Source: an uncultured Planctomycetota bacterium
GTDB taxonomy: Bacteria > Planctomycetota > Phycisphaerae > UBA1845 > Fen-1342
Direction: 5' to 3'
Assembly (NCBI GenBank): GCA_900696535.1
Contig: CAADGM010000236.1
Coordinates: 1-64,000, forward strand
Length of the DNA: 64,000 nucleotides
The notes below the pieces were generated by a model. That model ran no database searches. It was not told the origin of the DNA and saw nothing but the letters and a program-made list of their open reading frames with translations. Made by a program: the position numbers and the translations under genes. Positions 42,615-51,313 of this stretch are shown here, piece after piece. How positions within the stretch are numbered: position 1 is the first letter of the stretch; every line of letters begins with the position of its first letter.

Positions 42615-43850
42615 TCAGGGCTTCTTGAAGATCAGGCACGTGTTGTGCCCGCCGAAGCCGAACGAGTTGCTCATCGCCACGCGCACCTGGGCGTCCCGAG
42701 CGGTGTTCGGCACGTAGTCCAGGTCGCATTCGGGGTCGGGATTCTCGAGGTTGATAGTCGGGGGGAGCGTGTTGTGCCGCATGGCCTCGATCGTGGCCAC
42801 GGCCTCCACGCCGCCGCTGGCACCCAGCAGGTGCCCGATCTGGCTCTTCGTGCTGCTGATGGCCACCTTGCGTGCAGCGGCGCCAAAGACGGACTTGATC
42901 GCCTTGGTCTCGGCCACGTCGCCGAGGGGCGTGCTCGTGCCATGGGCGTTGATGTAGTCGATGCCCTCGGGCCCCAGGCTGGCGGCCTGGAGCGCCACGC
43001 GCATGGCCCGCGCCGCGCCGCGGCCCTCGGGCTCGGGTTGCACGATGTCGCTGGCATCCGACGTCGCGCCGAAGCCGATCACCTCGGCCAGGATCGGCGC
43101 GCCGCGCTTGCGGGCGTGCTCGAACTCCTCGAAGACCAGCAGCCCGGCCCCCTCGCTGAGCACGAACCCGTCGCGGTCCTTGTCGAACGGGCGCGACGCC
43201 CGCGCCGGCTCGTCGTTCCGCGTGCTGAGCGCTTTCATGGCCGCAAAGGCGCCGATGCCCAGCGGCGTGCATGCCGCCTCGGCGCCGCCGGTGATGACCA
43301 CGTCGAGCTCGCCCCGCCGGATCGCGTGCCAGGCCTCGCCCATCGCGCTGCCGGCCGAGGCGCAGGCCGTCGAGACGATCGCGCTGGGGCCCTGGAAGTC
43401 GAACGTGATGGAGACGATTCCCGCGGCGGCGTTGGCCATGAGCTTGGGAATCGTGAAGGCCGATACCTTCGTCGGGCCCTTCTCGAGAAGCCGCAGATGC
43501 TGGTCCTCGATCTCCTGGAGCCCGCCGATGCCGGTGCCCAGGATGACGCCGCCGCGCGTCGGGTCGATCGCACCCGGTGCGAGTCCGCACTGGGCCACGG
43601 CCTGCTTGGCGGCGGCGAGGGCGAACTGCGCGAAGCGGTCCAGCCGCTTGATGAGCCGGGCGTCGATGAATCGGGTGGGCTCGAAGTCCAGGCATTCACC
43701 CCCGATGTGCACGTCGAACAGGCTGGGCTGGAAGCGGGCGATGTTGCGCACGCCGCTGCGGGCACTGATCAGCCCGTCCCAGAAGGCTTCGACCGAGCAT
43801 CCCAGCGGGGTGATGACGCCCAGGCCGGTGATCGCGACTCGACGTTCCAT
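42615..43850 (-). CDS. fabF: 3-oxoacyl-ACP synthase II (FabF)
   Basis: FabF condenses malonyl-ACP with acyl-ACP in fatty acid elongation. The 411-residue thiolase-fold enzyme has the nucleophile in VSTACASAGSAMG (Cys about 162), the two catalytic His in NAHGTSTPLGD and STKSQIGHLLGASG, and GLGVITPLG at the N-terminus. It follows acpP by 24 bases on the minus strand and forms the acpP-fabF operon. KAS II is favoured over KAS I by length and by motif; no fabB type markers are seen. Confidence 0.95.
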   Translation of the reverse strand: MERRVAITGLGVITPLGCSVEAFWDGLISARSGVRNIARFQPSLFDVHIGGECLDFEPTRFIDARLIKRLDRFAQFALAAAKQAVAQCGLAPGAIDPTRGGVILGTGIGGLQEIEDQHLRLLEKGPTKVSAFTIPKLMANAAAGIVSITFDFQGPSAIVSTACASAGSAMGEAWHAIRRGELDVVITGGAEAACTPLGIGAFAAMKALSTRNDEPARASRPFDKDRDGFVLSEGAGLLVFEEFEHARKRGAPILAEVIGFGATSDASDIVQPEPEGRGAARAMRVALQAASLGPEGIDYINAHGTSTPLGDVAETKAIKSVFGAAARKVAISSTKSQIGHLLGASGGVEAVATIEAMRHNTLPPTINLENPDPECDLDYVPNTARDAQVRVAMSNSFGFGGHNTCLIFKKP

Positions 43851-43874
43851 CAGGCGTGGCTCCGGCCCGGCCGG

Positions 43875-44141
43875 CTACTTGTTCTGGGCGGTGCTGTTGA
43901 GGTGCTGGACGATGAAGTCGATGGCCATCCCGACGGTGGAGATTTTCTCCGCCTCCTCGTCGGGGATGCTCATCTCGAACTCGTCCTCGAACTCCATGAC
44001 GAGCTCGACCGTGTCGAGCGAGTCCGCGTTCAGATCGTTCACAAATGAGGTCTCGGGCTTGATTTCAGTCTCCGCGACGCCCATCTGCTCGGCGACGATC
44101 TTCTTAACCTTCGCTTCGATTTCGGCGCGATCCACTGCCAC
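43875..44141 (-). CDS. acpP: Acyl carrier protein
   Basis: An 88-residue acidic four-helix protein, with the phosphopantetheine attachment Ser in [16 protein letters not shown], and the family start [17 protein letters not shown]. The C-terminal helix ends STAQNK. ACP carries growing acyl chains in lipid synthesis. The GTG start at 44141 has GAGGAGG eight bases upstream; the much longer frame is not used. It is first in the operon and has its own promoter at 44344-44372. Confidence 0.96.
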   Translation of the reverse strand: MAVDRAEIEAKVKKIVAEQMGVAETEIKPETSFVNDLNADSLDTVELVMEFEDEFEMSIPDEEAEKISTVGMAIDFIVQHLNSTAQNK

Positions 44142-44343
44142 GCGTGGTACCTCCTCTTGGGGGGGATTTCGGGACCGACCTCCGCGGGTTTCCACGTCGT
44201 ATCTACCGACACCCGCCGCGACCTGCAAGAGGCCGTCGACATGGCCCGGACAACACCCCGGCTCTCGGCAGGCCGGTCTTTCCCGGTCCGCCACCGCCAG
44301 CCTGGGCCGGTCACCCACGCGGACAGACACGACGAACGGCGGA

Positions 44344-44372
44344 ATGATAGTTAATCCGGCGCGGGTTGCCAA
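44344..44372 (-). promoter_or_regulatory. Sigma-70-like promoter of acpP-fabF
   Basis: TTGGCA (44372-44367) and TATCAT (44349-44344) are 17 bases apart on the minus strand. Transcription would start near 44337, with a leader of about 195 bases before acpP. This accounts for most of the 44142-44467 gap. Confidence 0.65.
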
Positions 44373-44467
44373 GCCACCTCACGCCCCCCGGAAATGAGCC
44401 ACGCCGGCGCCCACTGCGGCGCCGCAAGCCTGGGGCGGCGGCGAGCGGATCGAGTACCATCCCGGCA

Positions 44468-45121
44468 ATGGACCATGCCGCCCTGAAGGCGAAGCTCTGC
44501 GAAATCGGCGCGCGGGCCTACGCCCGGGAGCTGGTCGACGGCACCGGGGGCAACTTCTCGTGCCGCCTGGACGACGGGCTGATCCTCTGCACGCCAACCC
44601 TCACCTGCAAGGGACGGATGGCGCCCGACGACCTGTGCATCGTCGACCCCGACGGGCGCCCCGTCTCCGCCCCGCGCCCGGTCAGCAGCGAGGTGCAACT
44701 GCACCTGGCGCTGTATAAGGCCAACCCGGACACCGGCGCGGTGGTTCACACGCACCCACCGTACGCGACAACCCTGGCCGTGCTCGGCGAGCACCTGCCG
44801 ACGGGCATCCTGCCCGAGGGCGACGTGTTCCTGGGCGCGGTTCCCCTCGTGCCTTACCGCACGCCGGGCACGCCGGCCCTGGGCGCGGCCCTCGCGCCGT
44901 TGGCCCGGTCGCACGTCGCGGCCTTGCTCCAGAATCACGGCGCGGTCACGTGGGGGCCAGACGTGGAAACCGCCTATGTGCTTACCGAGACGCTCGAAGC
45001 CGTCAGCCGGGTGTACTGCCAGGCGCGGGTGCTAGGGCAGCTAAACCTCATCCCCCCAGAACGGCAAGAGGAGCTGGCCGCTCTCCGCGAGCGATTTCGC
45101 GCCGGCCTGAAGCGCCCGTGA
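44468..45121 (+). CDS. Class II aldolase/adducin family protein (FucA/AraD-like)
   Basis: A 217-residue zinc-dependent class II aldolase. Family landmarks: GTGGNFSCRLDDG (about 26-38), the TPTLTCKGRM segment, HTHPPYATTLAVLG with the two zinc His (about 95), catalytic Glu in LPEGDVF, a further His in LLQNHGAVTWG. Substrates of the family are phosphorylated sugars such as fuculose-1-P or ribulose-5-P epimerase reactions; specificity is unclear. No strong ribosome site precedes the ATG, and a weak TACCAT lies eight bases upstream, so a leaderless start is possible. Its 3' end overlaps the convergent metallopeptidase gene by 81 bases. Confidence 0.9.
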   Translation: MDHAALKAKLCEIGARAYARELVDGTGGNFSCRLDDGLILCTPTLTCKGRMAPDDLCIVDPDGRPVSAPRPVSSEVQLHLALYKANPDTGAVVHTHPPYATTLAVLGEHLPTGILPEGDVFLGAVPLVPYRTPGTPALGAALAPLARSHVAALLQNHGAVTWGPDVETAYVLTETLEAVSRVYCQARVLGQLNLIPPERQEELAALRERFRAGLKRP

Positions 45122-45757
45122 GTCCGGCAAGCCCGCGCGCGGCGCGCGCGGCTTGAGCGCGGCTTCCTTGTCTCCGCGCGCCGCCCCGAGGATGCGGACG
45201 GGAATCGGCCGGGCCACCCGCGCCGCCCGCGCGACCCGAACCGGGGCGTCACTGGTTTTCGGCGCCGCGGCAACGAAGGCGTGCAGATCCTGGATGTCCC
45301 AGCGCGAGCGCGGCGCCGGCCGGCCGCGCGCATCGAGCACCGGGCAGCCGTACGCGTCGACCAGCACGCGGGTGGCGAAGCGGTCGCACATGGCCTCCTT
45401 GCGGCGCGTGTTCCGCCCGGCGGCCTTTACCAGGTAGTGAAACAGCTCGTGCAGATAGACGAACAGCACCAACAGGTACGCGTCGGCCACGAGCACGCGG
45501 AACGACTCGCGCCACCAGTGCGGCGCGTTGCTCTGCGAGCGCGCGATGTGCGTCGCGAGCAGATACGGGTACTGGTTCCTGGAGCCCAGGTTCACGAAGA
45601 TTCGGCTCGTCGCGTAATAGCATGCCCCCGAGAAGTCCGCCCCCCGGCTGCGCCGGACGCGCACGATGAGCCGATCGTGGCGGTACGGCGCCGTGTGCCG
45701 AAGCAGCAGGCGCTCGAGCCGCTCACTATCGAGGACCGTGGTGTTCGCGAAATCCAT
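45041..45757 (-). CDS. HExxH metallopeptidase-like protein (M78/SprT-type)
   Basis: A 238-residue protein with HELFH at 103-107 and a downstream EAMCDRFA (Glu 121, Asp 125), the gluzincin layout (HExxH then E, then acidic residue) seen in M78/ImmA-IrrE-like peptidases. Upstream is a beta domain (VRRSRGADFSGACYYATSRIFVNLGSR). The C-terminal third is Ala/Arg/Pro-rich and may be disordered. The ATG at 45757 has GAGGT at about six bases; the longer form with 33 extra residues is possible. It overlaps the aldolase gene by 81 bases tail to tail. Target unknown. Confidence 0.78.
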   Translation of the reverse strand: MDFANTTVLDSERLERLLLRHTAPYRHDRLIVRVRRSRGADFSGACYYATSRIFVNLGSRNQYPYLLATHIARSQSNAPHWWRESFRVLVADAYLLVLFVYLHELFHYLVKAAGRNTRRKEAMCDRFATRVLVDAYGCPVLDARGRPAPRSRWDIQDLHAFVAAAPKTSDAPVRVARAARVARPIPVRILGAARGDKEAALKPRAPRAGLPDSRALQAGAKSLAESGQLLLPFWGDEV

Positions 45758-45886
45758 CCGTGACCTCGCCGACGTGAACCGCCGCACGGGCGGCGGCACC
45801 GCACTGCGCAGTTGGCGCCAAGCAGTGCGGCGCGTCAACAGGTCAATGCGCTTCACGCGCGGAGCGAGCGCGGCGTGCGCGGCGCG

Positions 45887-46966
45887 TCAGTTCTCGCCGC
45901 CGACTCGGAACGGCTTCTCCAGCTTCGGGGTCGGATCGCCCACGCTGTAGAGCTTGGCCACGAACTGCGTCGCGCCGCTCCGCGTGAGCAGCTCGGTCGG
46001 CATGCGAAGCTGCACGCCTTCGGGTGGAACGCCCGGCCCCCAGAGGAACTCCTGCTCGGCCAGGTTCTCCCGGCCGCTCGCGGCGCTGACCGCAACGCGG
46101 AAGCGGTTGCCGTCGCACACGCGCGGCAGCCCCACGACCGCGATGATGACCTCGTCGCTGGTCGGCGCGATACGCCGCGTCTCGCGGTAGCGGCCGTCGA
46201 AGTACTCGCTCGCCACCAGGAGCATGTCCGACTTGAATTTCACCTCGACGCGCGTCGGCGCGATGCGCCGGTAGATCGCCGCCGCGATGTTCCGCATGGC
46301 GGCCGCGGCCATGTCCTCGGGTGTTTCGCGAGGCGGGTTGTTCCGCGACCGCTGCGCCTGGCTCGGGGCCCGAACCGTCTGGCTGAGCAGGATCTGCGAC
46401 GTGGCCGCGTCGATCACGCGCACGCTCGCCTCGGCCTCACAGCCGTGCACGTAAACCCACTCACGGCGCTCGCCGACCACGATCGGCCGGCCAAATCGGT
46501 CCAGCAGCGGCGCGCCGCGCGGGTCACGCGCGAAGACAGGGCGAACCTCCGGGATCCGCTCGCGCACCAGCCTGAAATCGGTCAGTCGCACGGACACCAC
46601 TGCCTGGGCGACGCGAATCTGACCGGCCGGCAGCGCCGTTCCCGCGTCGATGTCGTCGGCGAGCTTCGAGAGGTCTTGCTCGGCGAAGACCTCGCGCAGG
46701 CGTGTGCGCGTCAGCACCTCGAACGCGCCGGATCCGCTCAGCAGCGCCTCGAGCTGCTCGGACAGGAGGCCCGCATACCGCGCCCCTTCCGGATTGATCG
46801 CTCGCCCGGGCAGGACCGCCAGCCGGCGGTACTGCTCGAACGGCCAATCAGGCTGGTTGATGACGACGCCGCGCTCGCTGCGCCCGCCGCCTCCACAACC
46901 CGCTGCAAGCCATACCAGGAGACCAGCCGCTGCGATCGCGCACCGCTTGCGCGCAAACCGACTCAT
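45887..46966 (-). CDS. CsgG/TolB-like lipoprotein
   Basis: A 359-residue lipoprotein (lipobox ending LAAGC, Cys 24). The N-terminal domain has the CsgG/TolB rhythm: FEQYRRLAVLPGR...ARYAGLLSEQLEALLSGSGAFEVLTRTRLREVFAEQDLS. That is, a strand VAVLPF-like, a helical segment, then a strand with an ER/TR pair, as in CsgG and LpoB-type lipoproteins. A further beta region continues to residue 300. The family gives outer-membrane assembly or PBP activation; the true role is inferred only at fold level. The start ATG at 46966 is preceded by an AT-poor region. It is downstream of a small lipoprotein gene and an SH3 protein gene on the same strand. Confidence 0.78.
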   Translation of the reverse strand: MSRFARKRCAIAAAGLLVWLAAGCGGGGRSERGVVINQPDWPFEQYRRLAVLPGRAINPEGARYAGLLSEQLEALLSGSGAFEVLTRTRLREVFAEQDLSKLADDIDAGTALPAGQIRVAQAVVSVRLTDFRLVRERIPEVRPVFARDPRGAPLLDRFGRPIVVGERREWVYVHGCEAEASVRVIDAATSQILLSQTVRAPSQAQRSRNNPPRETPEDMAAAAMRNIAAAIYRRIAPTRVEVKFKSDMLLVASEYFDGRYRETRRIAPTSDEVIIAVVGLPRVCDGNRFRVAVSAASGRENLAEQEFLWGPGVPPEGVQLRMPTELLTRSGATQFVAKLYSVGDPTPKLEKPFRVGGEN

Positions 46967-47091
46967 GGGCTTGTCACTCCGTGCTCGAATGCCGCGTCCC
47001 GGCGTACAAGGTTGTAGACCCGCCCCCGCCGGGCCAGGTGAGGCGCGGCCCGCGACCATCTCTTTGCGGCGGGGTTCCGTCCCGCGGGCGG

Positions 47092-47292
47092 CTACTGGAC
47101 CTGTCCGGTCAGCGACGCCAGCAGGAGCGAAATCACGCTCGTGATCAGCGTGTTCAGGCCGGTGGTCAGGACCGTCTGCAAGATCGAGGTAAGCTGCTGG
47201 TCGCTCAGCCCGCCACACCCCGTCAGCAGCCCCAGGCCACTCAGGGCCATCGAGACGCGAAGACAACGCAGCCGCCAGGACAAGGACATCAT
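47092..47292 (-). CDS. Small lipoprotein (66 residues)
   Basis: Tiny secreted protein: MMSLSWRLRCLRVSMALSG, a lipobox ending LLTGC (about residue 26), then a hydrophobic, Thr/Leu/Ser-rich helix (ILQTVLTTGLNTLITSVISLLLASLTG). It is likely a lipoprotein with a second membrane-interacting helix. The ATG pair has GAGG about nine bases upstream. It is the middle gene of the three envelope-protein set (SH3 protein, small lipoprotein, CsgG-like lipoprotein). Confidence 0.7.
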   Translation of the reverse strand: MMSLSWRLRCLRVSMALSGLGLLTGCGGLSDQQLTSILQTVLTTGLNTLITSVISLLLASLTGQVQ

Positions 47293-47348
47293 GGGCAGGA
47301 ATCCTCTCTGCGGGCACCGGCGCCCAGGCGCGGGAAGTATACCCAGCC

Positions 47349-48305
47349 TCAAGGTGCCGGGCGAGTGGCCGCCGGGGGGCGCAGCGTGCCTGGTCGCGGC
47401 CGCTCCACGGCAGGCGAGAGCGCCCGAACGTCCACCAGCCAGGCCGCTCGCCGAGCCAGGTCGGTCCGCCATCGGCCGCGCACGGCGACGAGATGCCCCA
47501 CTTGCGATGCCAGCGAATCGGCGTAGCTCGGGTCGGCTTGAACGTACGCCTCGACCTGCCCGCTCAGTGGACTGAGCAGGACGTACGACCGGCCGACGCC
47601 CTCGGGCTCCAGCGGCGGCGCGCCGGCGAGAATGCCGAAGTATGTTCGCATCACCGGCCCCGCCGGCGTCGAAGGTTCCGACGATAGCCCAAGCCGCTGC
47701 CGGGCCGCCGCCACCGCCTCCGGCGCCAGCGCGACGGCCTGAGCTGGACTGATCTCGTCGACGAAGTCGGCCGCGACGTAGAAGTGGACGTCGACGGGCG
47801 GCACGATCCGCAGCCAGTCGGCGTCCTCGCCGATGATCTCGACGCGAGCGCCGGGGTCCAGTCGCGCAATGACGTCGCTGGCGGCCGGGTCAATGCGCGT
47901 CGTCGTGCTCCCCGCACGTACCCGCAGCGAGCCGCTCTGCACTTTGACCACGCCTTCGCGCAACGCACCACCGCGATCGACGTGGGCGGCCGAGACGTAG
48001 ACGAACGTTCCCTCGGGCGGCAAGACGCGATAGAAGCCGCCTTCGCGCTCCACCGCGACGAGGACGGCGTCCCGCCCCAGCCGAGTCGTCAGCACGCTGT
48101 TCTGGTCCGGGCGAACGCGAACGGCAAGACTATCAACCGCGACGCAGAGCCAGCGCGGGGACTCCGGCGTTGGGCGCGTCGTGACTCGCGCCGGCGCGTC
48201 GGTCGCGGGCGGCTCCGAGTTGGCCGCGAGGCAGGCGCATGCGGCGAGCGCTCCCGCCAATGCACACAGCCGCGCTCGGGAATGTCCCGTCGTTCGGATC
48301 GTCAT
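47349..48305 (-). CDS. Secreted protein with two SH3b-like domains
   Basis: The 318-residue product has a signal peptide ending ACACLA (possible lipoprotein), then two bacterial SH3-like domains: residues about 55-115 (LCVAVDSLAVRVRPDQNSVLTTRLGRDAVLVAVEREGGFYRVLPPEG) and about 118-185 (VKVQSGSLRVRAGSTTTRIDPAASDVIARLDPGARVEIIGEDADWLRIVPP). Bacterial SH3 domains bind peptidoglycan or partner proteins. The rest is a mixed alpha/beta region and a Pro/Ala tail. It is first of three same-strand envelope genes. No enzymatic domain is seen. Confidence 0.83.
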   Translation of the reverse strand: MTIRTTGHSRARLCALAGALAACACLAANSEPPATDAPARVTTRPTPESPRWLCVAVDSLAVRVRPDQNSVLTTRLGRDAVLVAVEREGGFYRVLPPEGTFVYVSAAHVDRGGALREGVVKVQSGSLRVRAGSTTTRIDPAASDVIARLDPGARVEIIGEDADWLRIVPPVDVHFYVAADFVDEISPAQAVALAPEAVAAARQRLGLSSEPSTPAGPVMRTYFGILAGAPPLEPEGVGRSYVLLSPLSGQVEAYVQADPSYADSLASQVGHLVAVRGRWRTDLARRAAWLVDVRALSPAVERPRPGTLRPPAATRPAP

Positions 48306-48437
48306 GCCGCGCCGGTCCGAGTTGTCCCCGGGCGACGGCGGGTTGCCGCCGCCGAGGCTCTCGGACGCGTTTCTAGTGCTCGGGCGGGGCGGGTGTCAAT
48401 CGTCGCGCGTGCCGTGCCCGCAATGACCAAGCGGGCG

Positions 48438-48443
48438 TAGAAT
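48438..48443 (+). promoter_or_regulatory. TAGAAT -10 element before the ATP-grasp gene
   Basis: TAGAAT lies 47 bases before the ATG at 48491. I see no convincing -35. A ribosome site GGGGAG follows at 48477-48482. Confidence 0.4.
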
Positions 48444-48490
48444 GAGCCGGCCCCTTGGCGCCGATCGGGCCGCCGGGGAGAGTGTGACCC

Positions 48491-49552
48491 ATGGCGTCGT
48501 CCCGCCAGCCCAGCAAACCGATAACCATCCTCTTCACTTGCGTGGGGCGGCGGGTGGAATTGCTTCAGGCATTCCGGGCCGCCGCCACGCGGCTCGGCGT
48601 CGAGCTGCGCCTGGTCGGCCTGGACAGCGACCTCACCGCCCCCGGGCTCTTCTGCGTGGACACGCCGGTGGTCGTGCCACGCGTCTCTGACCCGGGCTAC
48701 CTGCCGGCCGTGCTCGCGGCGGTCGAAGCGCACCACGCCACGGCGCTGCTGCCGACCACGGACACCGACCTCCAGGTCATCAGTGACCATCGCGAGCCGA
48801 TCGCGGCTTGCGGCTGTGTGCCGCTCATCGGCGCCCCGGAGGTCATCCGCCTCTGCCGGGACAAGACGCTGACGTTCGAGTTTCTCCGCCGGGCGGGCAT
48901 CGACACGCCGCAGACTTGGACACCCAAGCAACTCGATGGCGATAAGCCGCCAGCGCTACCGGCGTTCATCAAGCCGCGCACGGGCAGCGCGAGCCTGGGT
49001 ACGCACCGGATCGACTCGGCCGACGAGCTGGCGTTCTACCTGCGGCACGTGCCGGACCCGATCGTGCAGGAGTTCGTGGCCGGCACGGAGCACACGTTGG
49101 ACGTGTACGTCGGGCTGACCGGCGAGCCGCGGTGTGTCGTGCCGCGGGCCCGCTGGCAGGTGCGTACCGGCGAGGTCAGCAAGGGCGTGGTCGTGAAGGA
49201 CCTGGAGGTCATGCGGGCAGGGCAGCGCGTGGTCGCGGCGCTGGGCGACAGCCTGCGCGGACTGGTGACGCTCCAATGCATCGTCACGCCGGAGCGGCGC
49301 ATCCGCTTCATCGAGATCAACCCGCGGTTCGGCGGCGGGGCCCCGCTGGGAATCGCGGCCGGGGCGGACTATCCGGCCTGGCTGCTCGAAGAGCTACTGG
49401 GCCGCTCGCCGACGATCGCGTTCGACGGCTTTCAGCACGGGCTGTGCATTCTGCGCTACGACTGGTCCGTGTTCGTGCCGCTGGGGCCGGACGCCAGACC
49501 GAAGCTGACCAGCCCGCTCGCCCCGCCGCCGCCGTTTCTGCCCGGTCGCTGA
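48491..49552 (+). CDS. ATP-grasp domain protein, CarB-type
   Basis: A 353-residue ATP-grasp enzyme. N-terminal Rossmann part [29 protein letters not shown], an ATP-binding central domain with [22 protein letters not shown], and the metal-binding [24 protein letters not shown] near the end. This is the carbamoyl-phosphate synthase large-chain type of ATP-grasp, used by many small ligases that join a carboxylate with an amine or thiol. The substrate is unknown and there is no partner gene. The start ATG at 48491 has a good ribosome site. Confidence 0.88.
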   Translation: MASSRQPSKPITILFTCVGRRVELLQAFRAAATRLGVELRLVGLDSDLTAPGLFCVDTPVVVPRVSDPGYLPAVLAAVEAHHATALLPTTDTDLQVISDHREPIAACGCVPLIGAPEVIRLCRDKTLTFEFLRRAGIDTPQTWTPKQLDGDKPPALPAFIKPRTGSASLGTHRIDSADELAFYLRHVPDPIVQEFVAGTEHTLDVYVGLTGEPRCVVPRARWQVRTGEVSKGVVVKDLEVMRAGQRVVAALGDSLRGLVTLQCIVTPERRIRFIEINPRFGGGAPLGIAAGADYPAWLLEELLGRSPTIAFDGFQHGLCILRYDWSVFVPLGPDARPKLTSPLAPPPPFLPGR

Positions 49553-49757
49553 GCGAAGTCGATTCGCTTCGGGCGATACCGCCCTTCAGCCGCGCCAGCA
49601 ACTCTAGCGCTGGGCCTCCGCGTCCAGCGCTGTCGCCATGGCGCGCCTCGGGACGCCGGACGCAGAAGTCCGGCGCTACTGGCTCGAGCGATTCCGGCCG
49701 TCTCTCAAGGGACCGTCAAGCGAAGTTCCGCACCCGGACCGTCACACAGGCGCCGAC

Positions 49758-49763
49758 TACAAT
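49758..49763 (+). promoter_or_regulatory. TACAAT -10 element before trpB
   Basis: TACAAT lies 19 bases before the ATG at 49783 and GCGAGG is at 49771-49776. Without a clear -35 the element is tentative. A short-leader promoter is plausible. Confidence 0.4.
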
Positions 49764-49782
49764 GTCCGCAAGCGAGGCAAGC

Positions 49783-50994
49783 ATGAGCAGCGCAGCCCTC
49801 ACGGCCGGCCAGACCCGCGGGCGATTCGGTCCCTATGGCGGACAGTACGTGCCCGAAGTGCTGATGGGCGCCATACGACAGCTCGAGGACGAGTACGAGC
49901 GGGCCAAGGCCGATCCCCGCTTCTGGACCGAGCTTGACGACCTGCTCACGCACTATGCCGGCCGACCCAGCGCGCTGTACGAGTGCCGGCGTCTGGCCGA
50001 GCACGCCGGCGGGGCCCGCATCTTCCTCAAGCGCGAAGACCTCAATCACACGGGCGCTCACAAGATCAACAACACGCTCGGCCAGGGCCTGCTCACCCGC
50101 CGCATGGGCAAACGCCGCGTCATTGCCGAGACCGGCGCCGGCCAGCACGGCGTCGCGACGGCGACCGCGTGCGCCGTGCTCGGGCTCGAGGGTGTCATCT
50201 ACATGGGCGCCGAGGACGTGCGGCGGCAGGCGCTGAACGTCTACCGCATGCGGCTGCTGGGGGCGCGCTGCGTACCGGTGGAGACCGGCCAGCGAACGCT
50301 GAAAGACGCGATCAACGAGGCCATGCGCGACTGGATGGGCTCCGTCGAGCACACGCACTACATCATCGGCTCGGTCATGGGCCCCCATCCCTTCCCCACC
50401 ATCGTGCGCGACTTCCAATCCGTCATCGGTCGGGAGACGCGCGAGCAGATGCTCGAACGCACCGGCCGACTGCCGGACGTGGTCGTGGCCTGTGTCGGCG
50501 GCGGCAGCAACGCCGCGGGAATCTTCCACCCCTTCATCGGAGACGCGGGCGTCCGGCTCGTCGGTGTCGAAGCCGCGGGCGAGGGCCTCGACGGCGCGCG
50601 GCACGCCGCGACGCTCTCGCGCGGGCGGCCTGGCGTTCTGCACGGCATGATGACGTACGTGCTCCAGGACGACGACGGCCAGACCGCGGCCGTGCACAGC
50701 GTCTCGGCCGGGCTCGACTACCCCGGCGTGGGGCCGGAGCACGCCTACTGGCATGCGAGTGGGCGGGTCGAGTACGTCAGCGCCACCGACCAGCAGGCAC
50801 TCGAAGCCTTTGAATTGCTGGCCCGGCTCGAGGGGATCATCCCAGCCCTGGACACCGCCCACGCGGTGTGGACGGCCGTCGAACTGGCTCGCACGCTGCC
50901 GCGCGACCAGACGATCGTCGTGAATCTCAGCGGGCGCGGGGACAAGGACTGCGTGGAAGTGGCGAGGTTAAGGGGGGAGGAGTTGAGGAGTTGA
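49783..50994 (+). CDS. trpB: Tryptophan synthase beta chain
   Basis: TrpB makes L-Trp from indole and serine with PLP. The 403-residue protein has the opening [16 protein letters not shown], the PLP Lys in [14 protein letters not shown] (about residue 95), the [15 protein letters not shown] block, [13 protein letters not shown] (phosphate cup) and the [16 protein letters not shown] loop. It is the TrpB1 type expected to pair with TrpA. No trpA follows. The last residues RLRGEELRS and the TGA stop are encoded by a tandem octamer array that begins in the gene's final codons. Confidence 0.95.
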   Translation: MSSAALTAGQTRGRFGPYGGQYVPEVLMGAIRQLEDEYERAKADPRFWTELDDLLTHYAGRPSALYECRRLAEHAGGARIFLKREDLNHTGAHKINNTLGQGLLTRRMGKRRVIAETGAGQHGVATATACAVLGLEGVIYMGAEDVRRQALNVYRMRLLGARCVPVETGQRTLKDAINEAMRDWMGSVEHTHYIIGSVMGPHPFPTIVRDFQSVIGRETREQMLERTGRLPDVVVACVGGGSNAAGIFHPFIGDAGVRLVGVEAAGEGLDGARHAATLSRGRPGVLHGMMTYVLQDDDGQTAAVHSVSAGLDYPGVGPEHAYWHASGRVEYVSATDQQALEAFELLARLEGIIPALDTAHAVWTAVELARTLPRDQTIVVNLSGRGDKDCVEVARLRGEELRS

Positions 50995-51080
50995 GGAGTC
51001 GAGGAGTTGAGGGGCGGAGGGGAGAAGGAGCGAAGGGGCGCAGGACCGGAGGAGCGAAGGGGAGGAGGGGCGAAGGGTCC
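50977..51080 (+). repeat. Exact period-8 tandem repeat array at the end of trpB
   Basis: Thirteen octamers in perfect register, of the form (G/A)AGG(A/G)GNN: GAGGAGTT, GAGGAGTT, GAGGAGTC, GAGGAGTT, GAGGGGCG and so on. It starts inside the trpB coding sequence, and the trpB stop TGA (50992-50994) is formed at the junction of the second and third units. An octamer pair CAGGACCG GAGGAGCG occurs also in the clpB array. Confidence 0.9.
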
Positions 51081-51086
51081 AGGTCT

Positions 51087-51190
51087 CGTCACCCCCGCGC
51101 ACGCGGGGGTCCAGTCGGCTCGCGCGGCGAAGATCGTCCTGACGGCGCGCGATGCGCTCGGGCCTGGATTCCCGCTGGCGCGGGAATGAC
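51087..51190. repeat. Inverted pair of REP-like palindromes
   Basis: Two palindromes: ACCCCCGC-GCAC-GCGGGGGT (51091-51110) and ATTCCCGC-TGGC-GCGGGAAT (51168-51187), flanked by GTCA and CCAG in opposite order, so the pair is an inverted repeat of about 28 bases with a 53-base middle. This is the CCCGC-GCGGG repeat design seen in many bacterial genomes (REP/BIME-like). A partial third copy is at 53847-53875. Confidence 0.75.
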
Positions 51191-51313
51191 GGCGCGCGCT
51201 GGGCGGGAACGACGATGCGCGCTGCGCGGCACCGACGGCGCGCGCATCGCGGAAATGCCGGCACGCTTGCGCGGGAATGAAGACGCACGCTGTACGGGAG
51301 CGGCGATGAGAAG
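51179..51313. repeat. Degenerate tandem repeats, period about 23 bases
   Basis: About six units of roughly 21-24 bases derive from the right arm of the REP-like element: cGCGGGAATGACGgcgcgcgctg, then variants with GGCGGGAACGACG, GCGGCACCGACGG, GCGGAAATGCCGG, CGCGGGAATGAAG, TACGGGAGCGGCG. The remaining stretch to 51679 has a TATAGT at 51493-51498 that may serve the next gene, and nothing coding that I can support. Confidence 0.65.

Noticed and set aside
50977-51313. Possible CRISPR array.
   Set aside because: Units are 8 or about 23 bases without unique spacers, so this is a simple tandem and REP-like repeat region.
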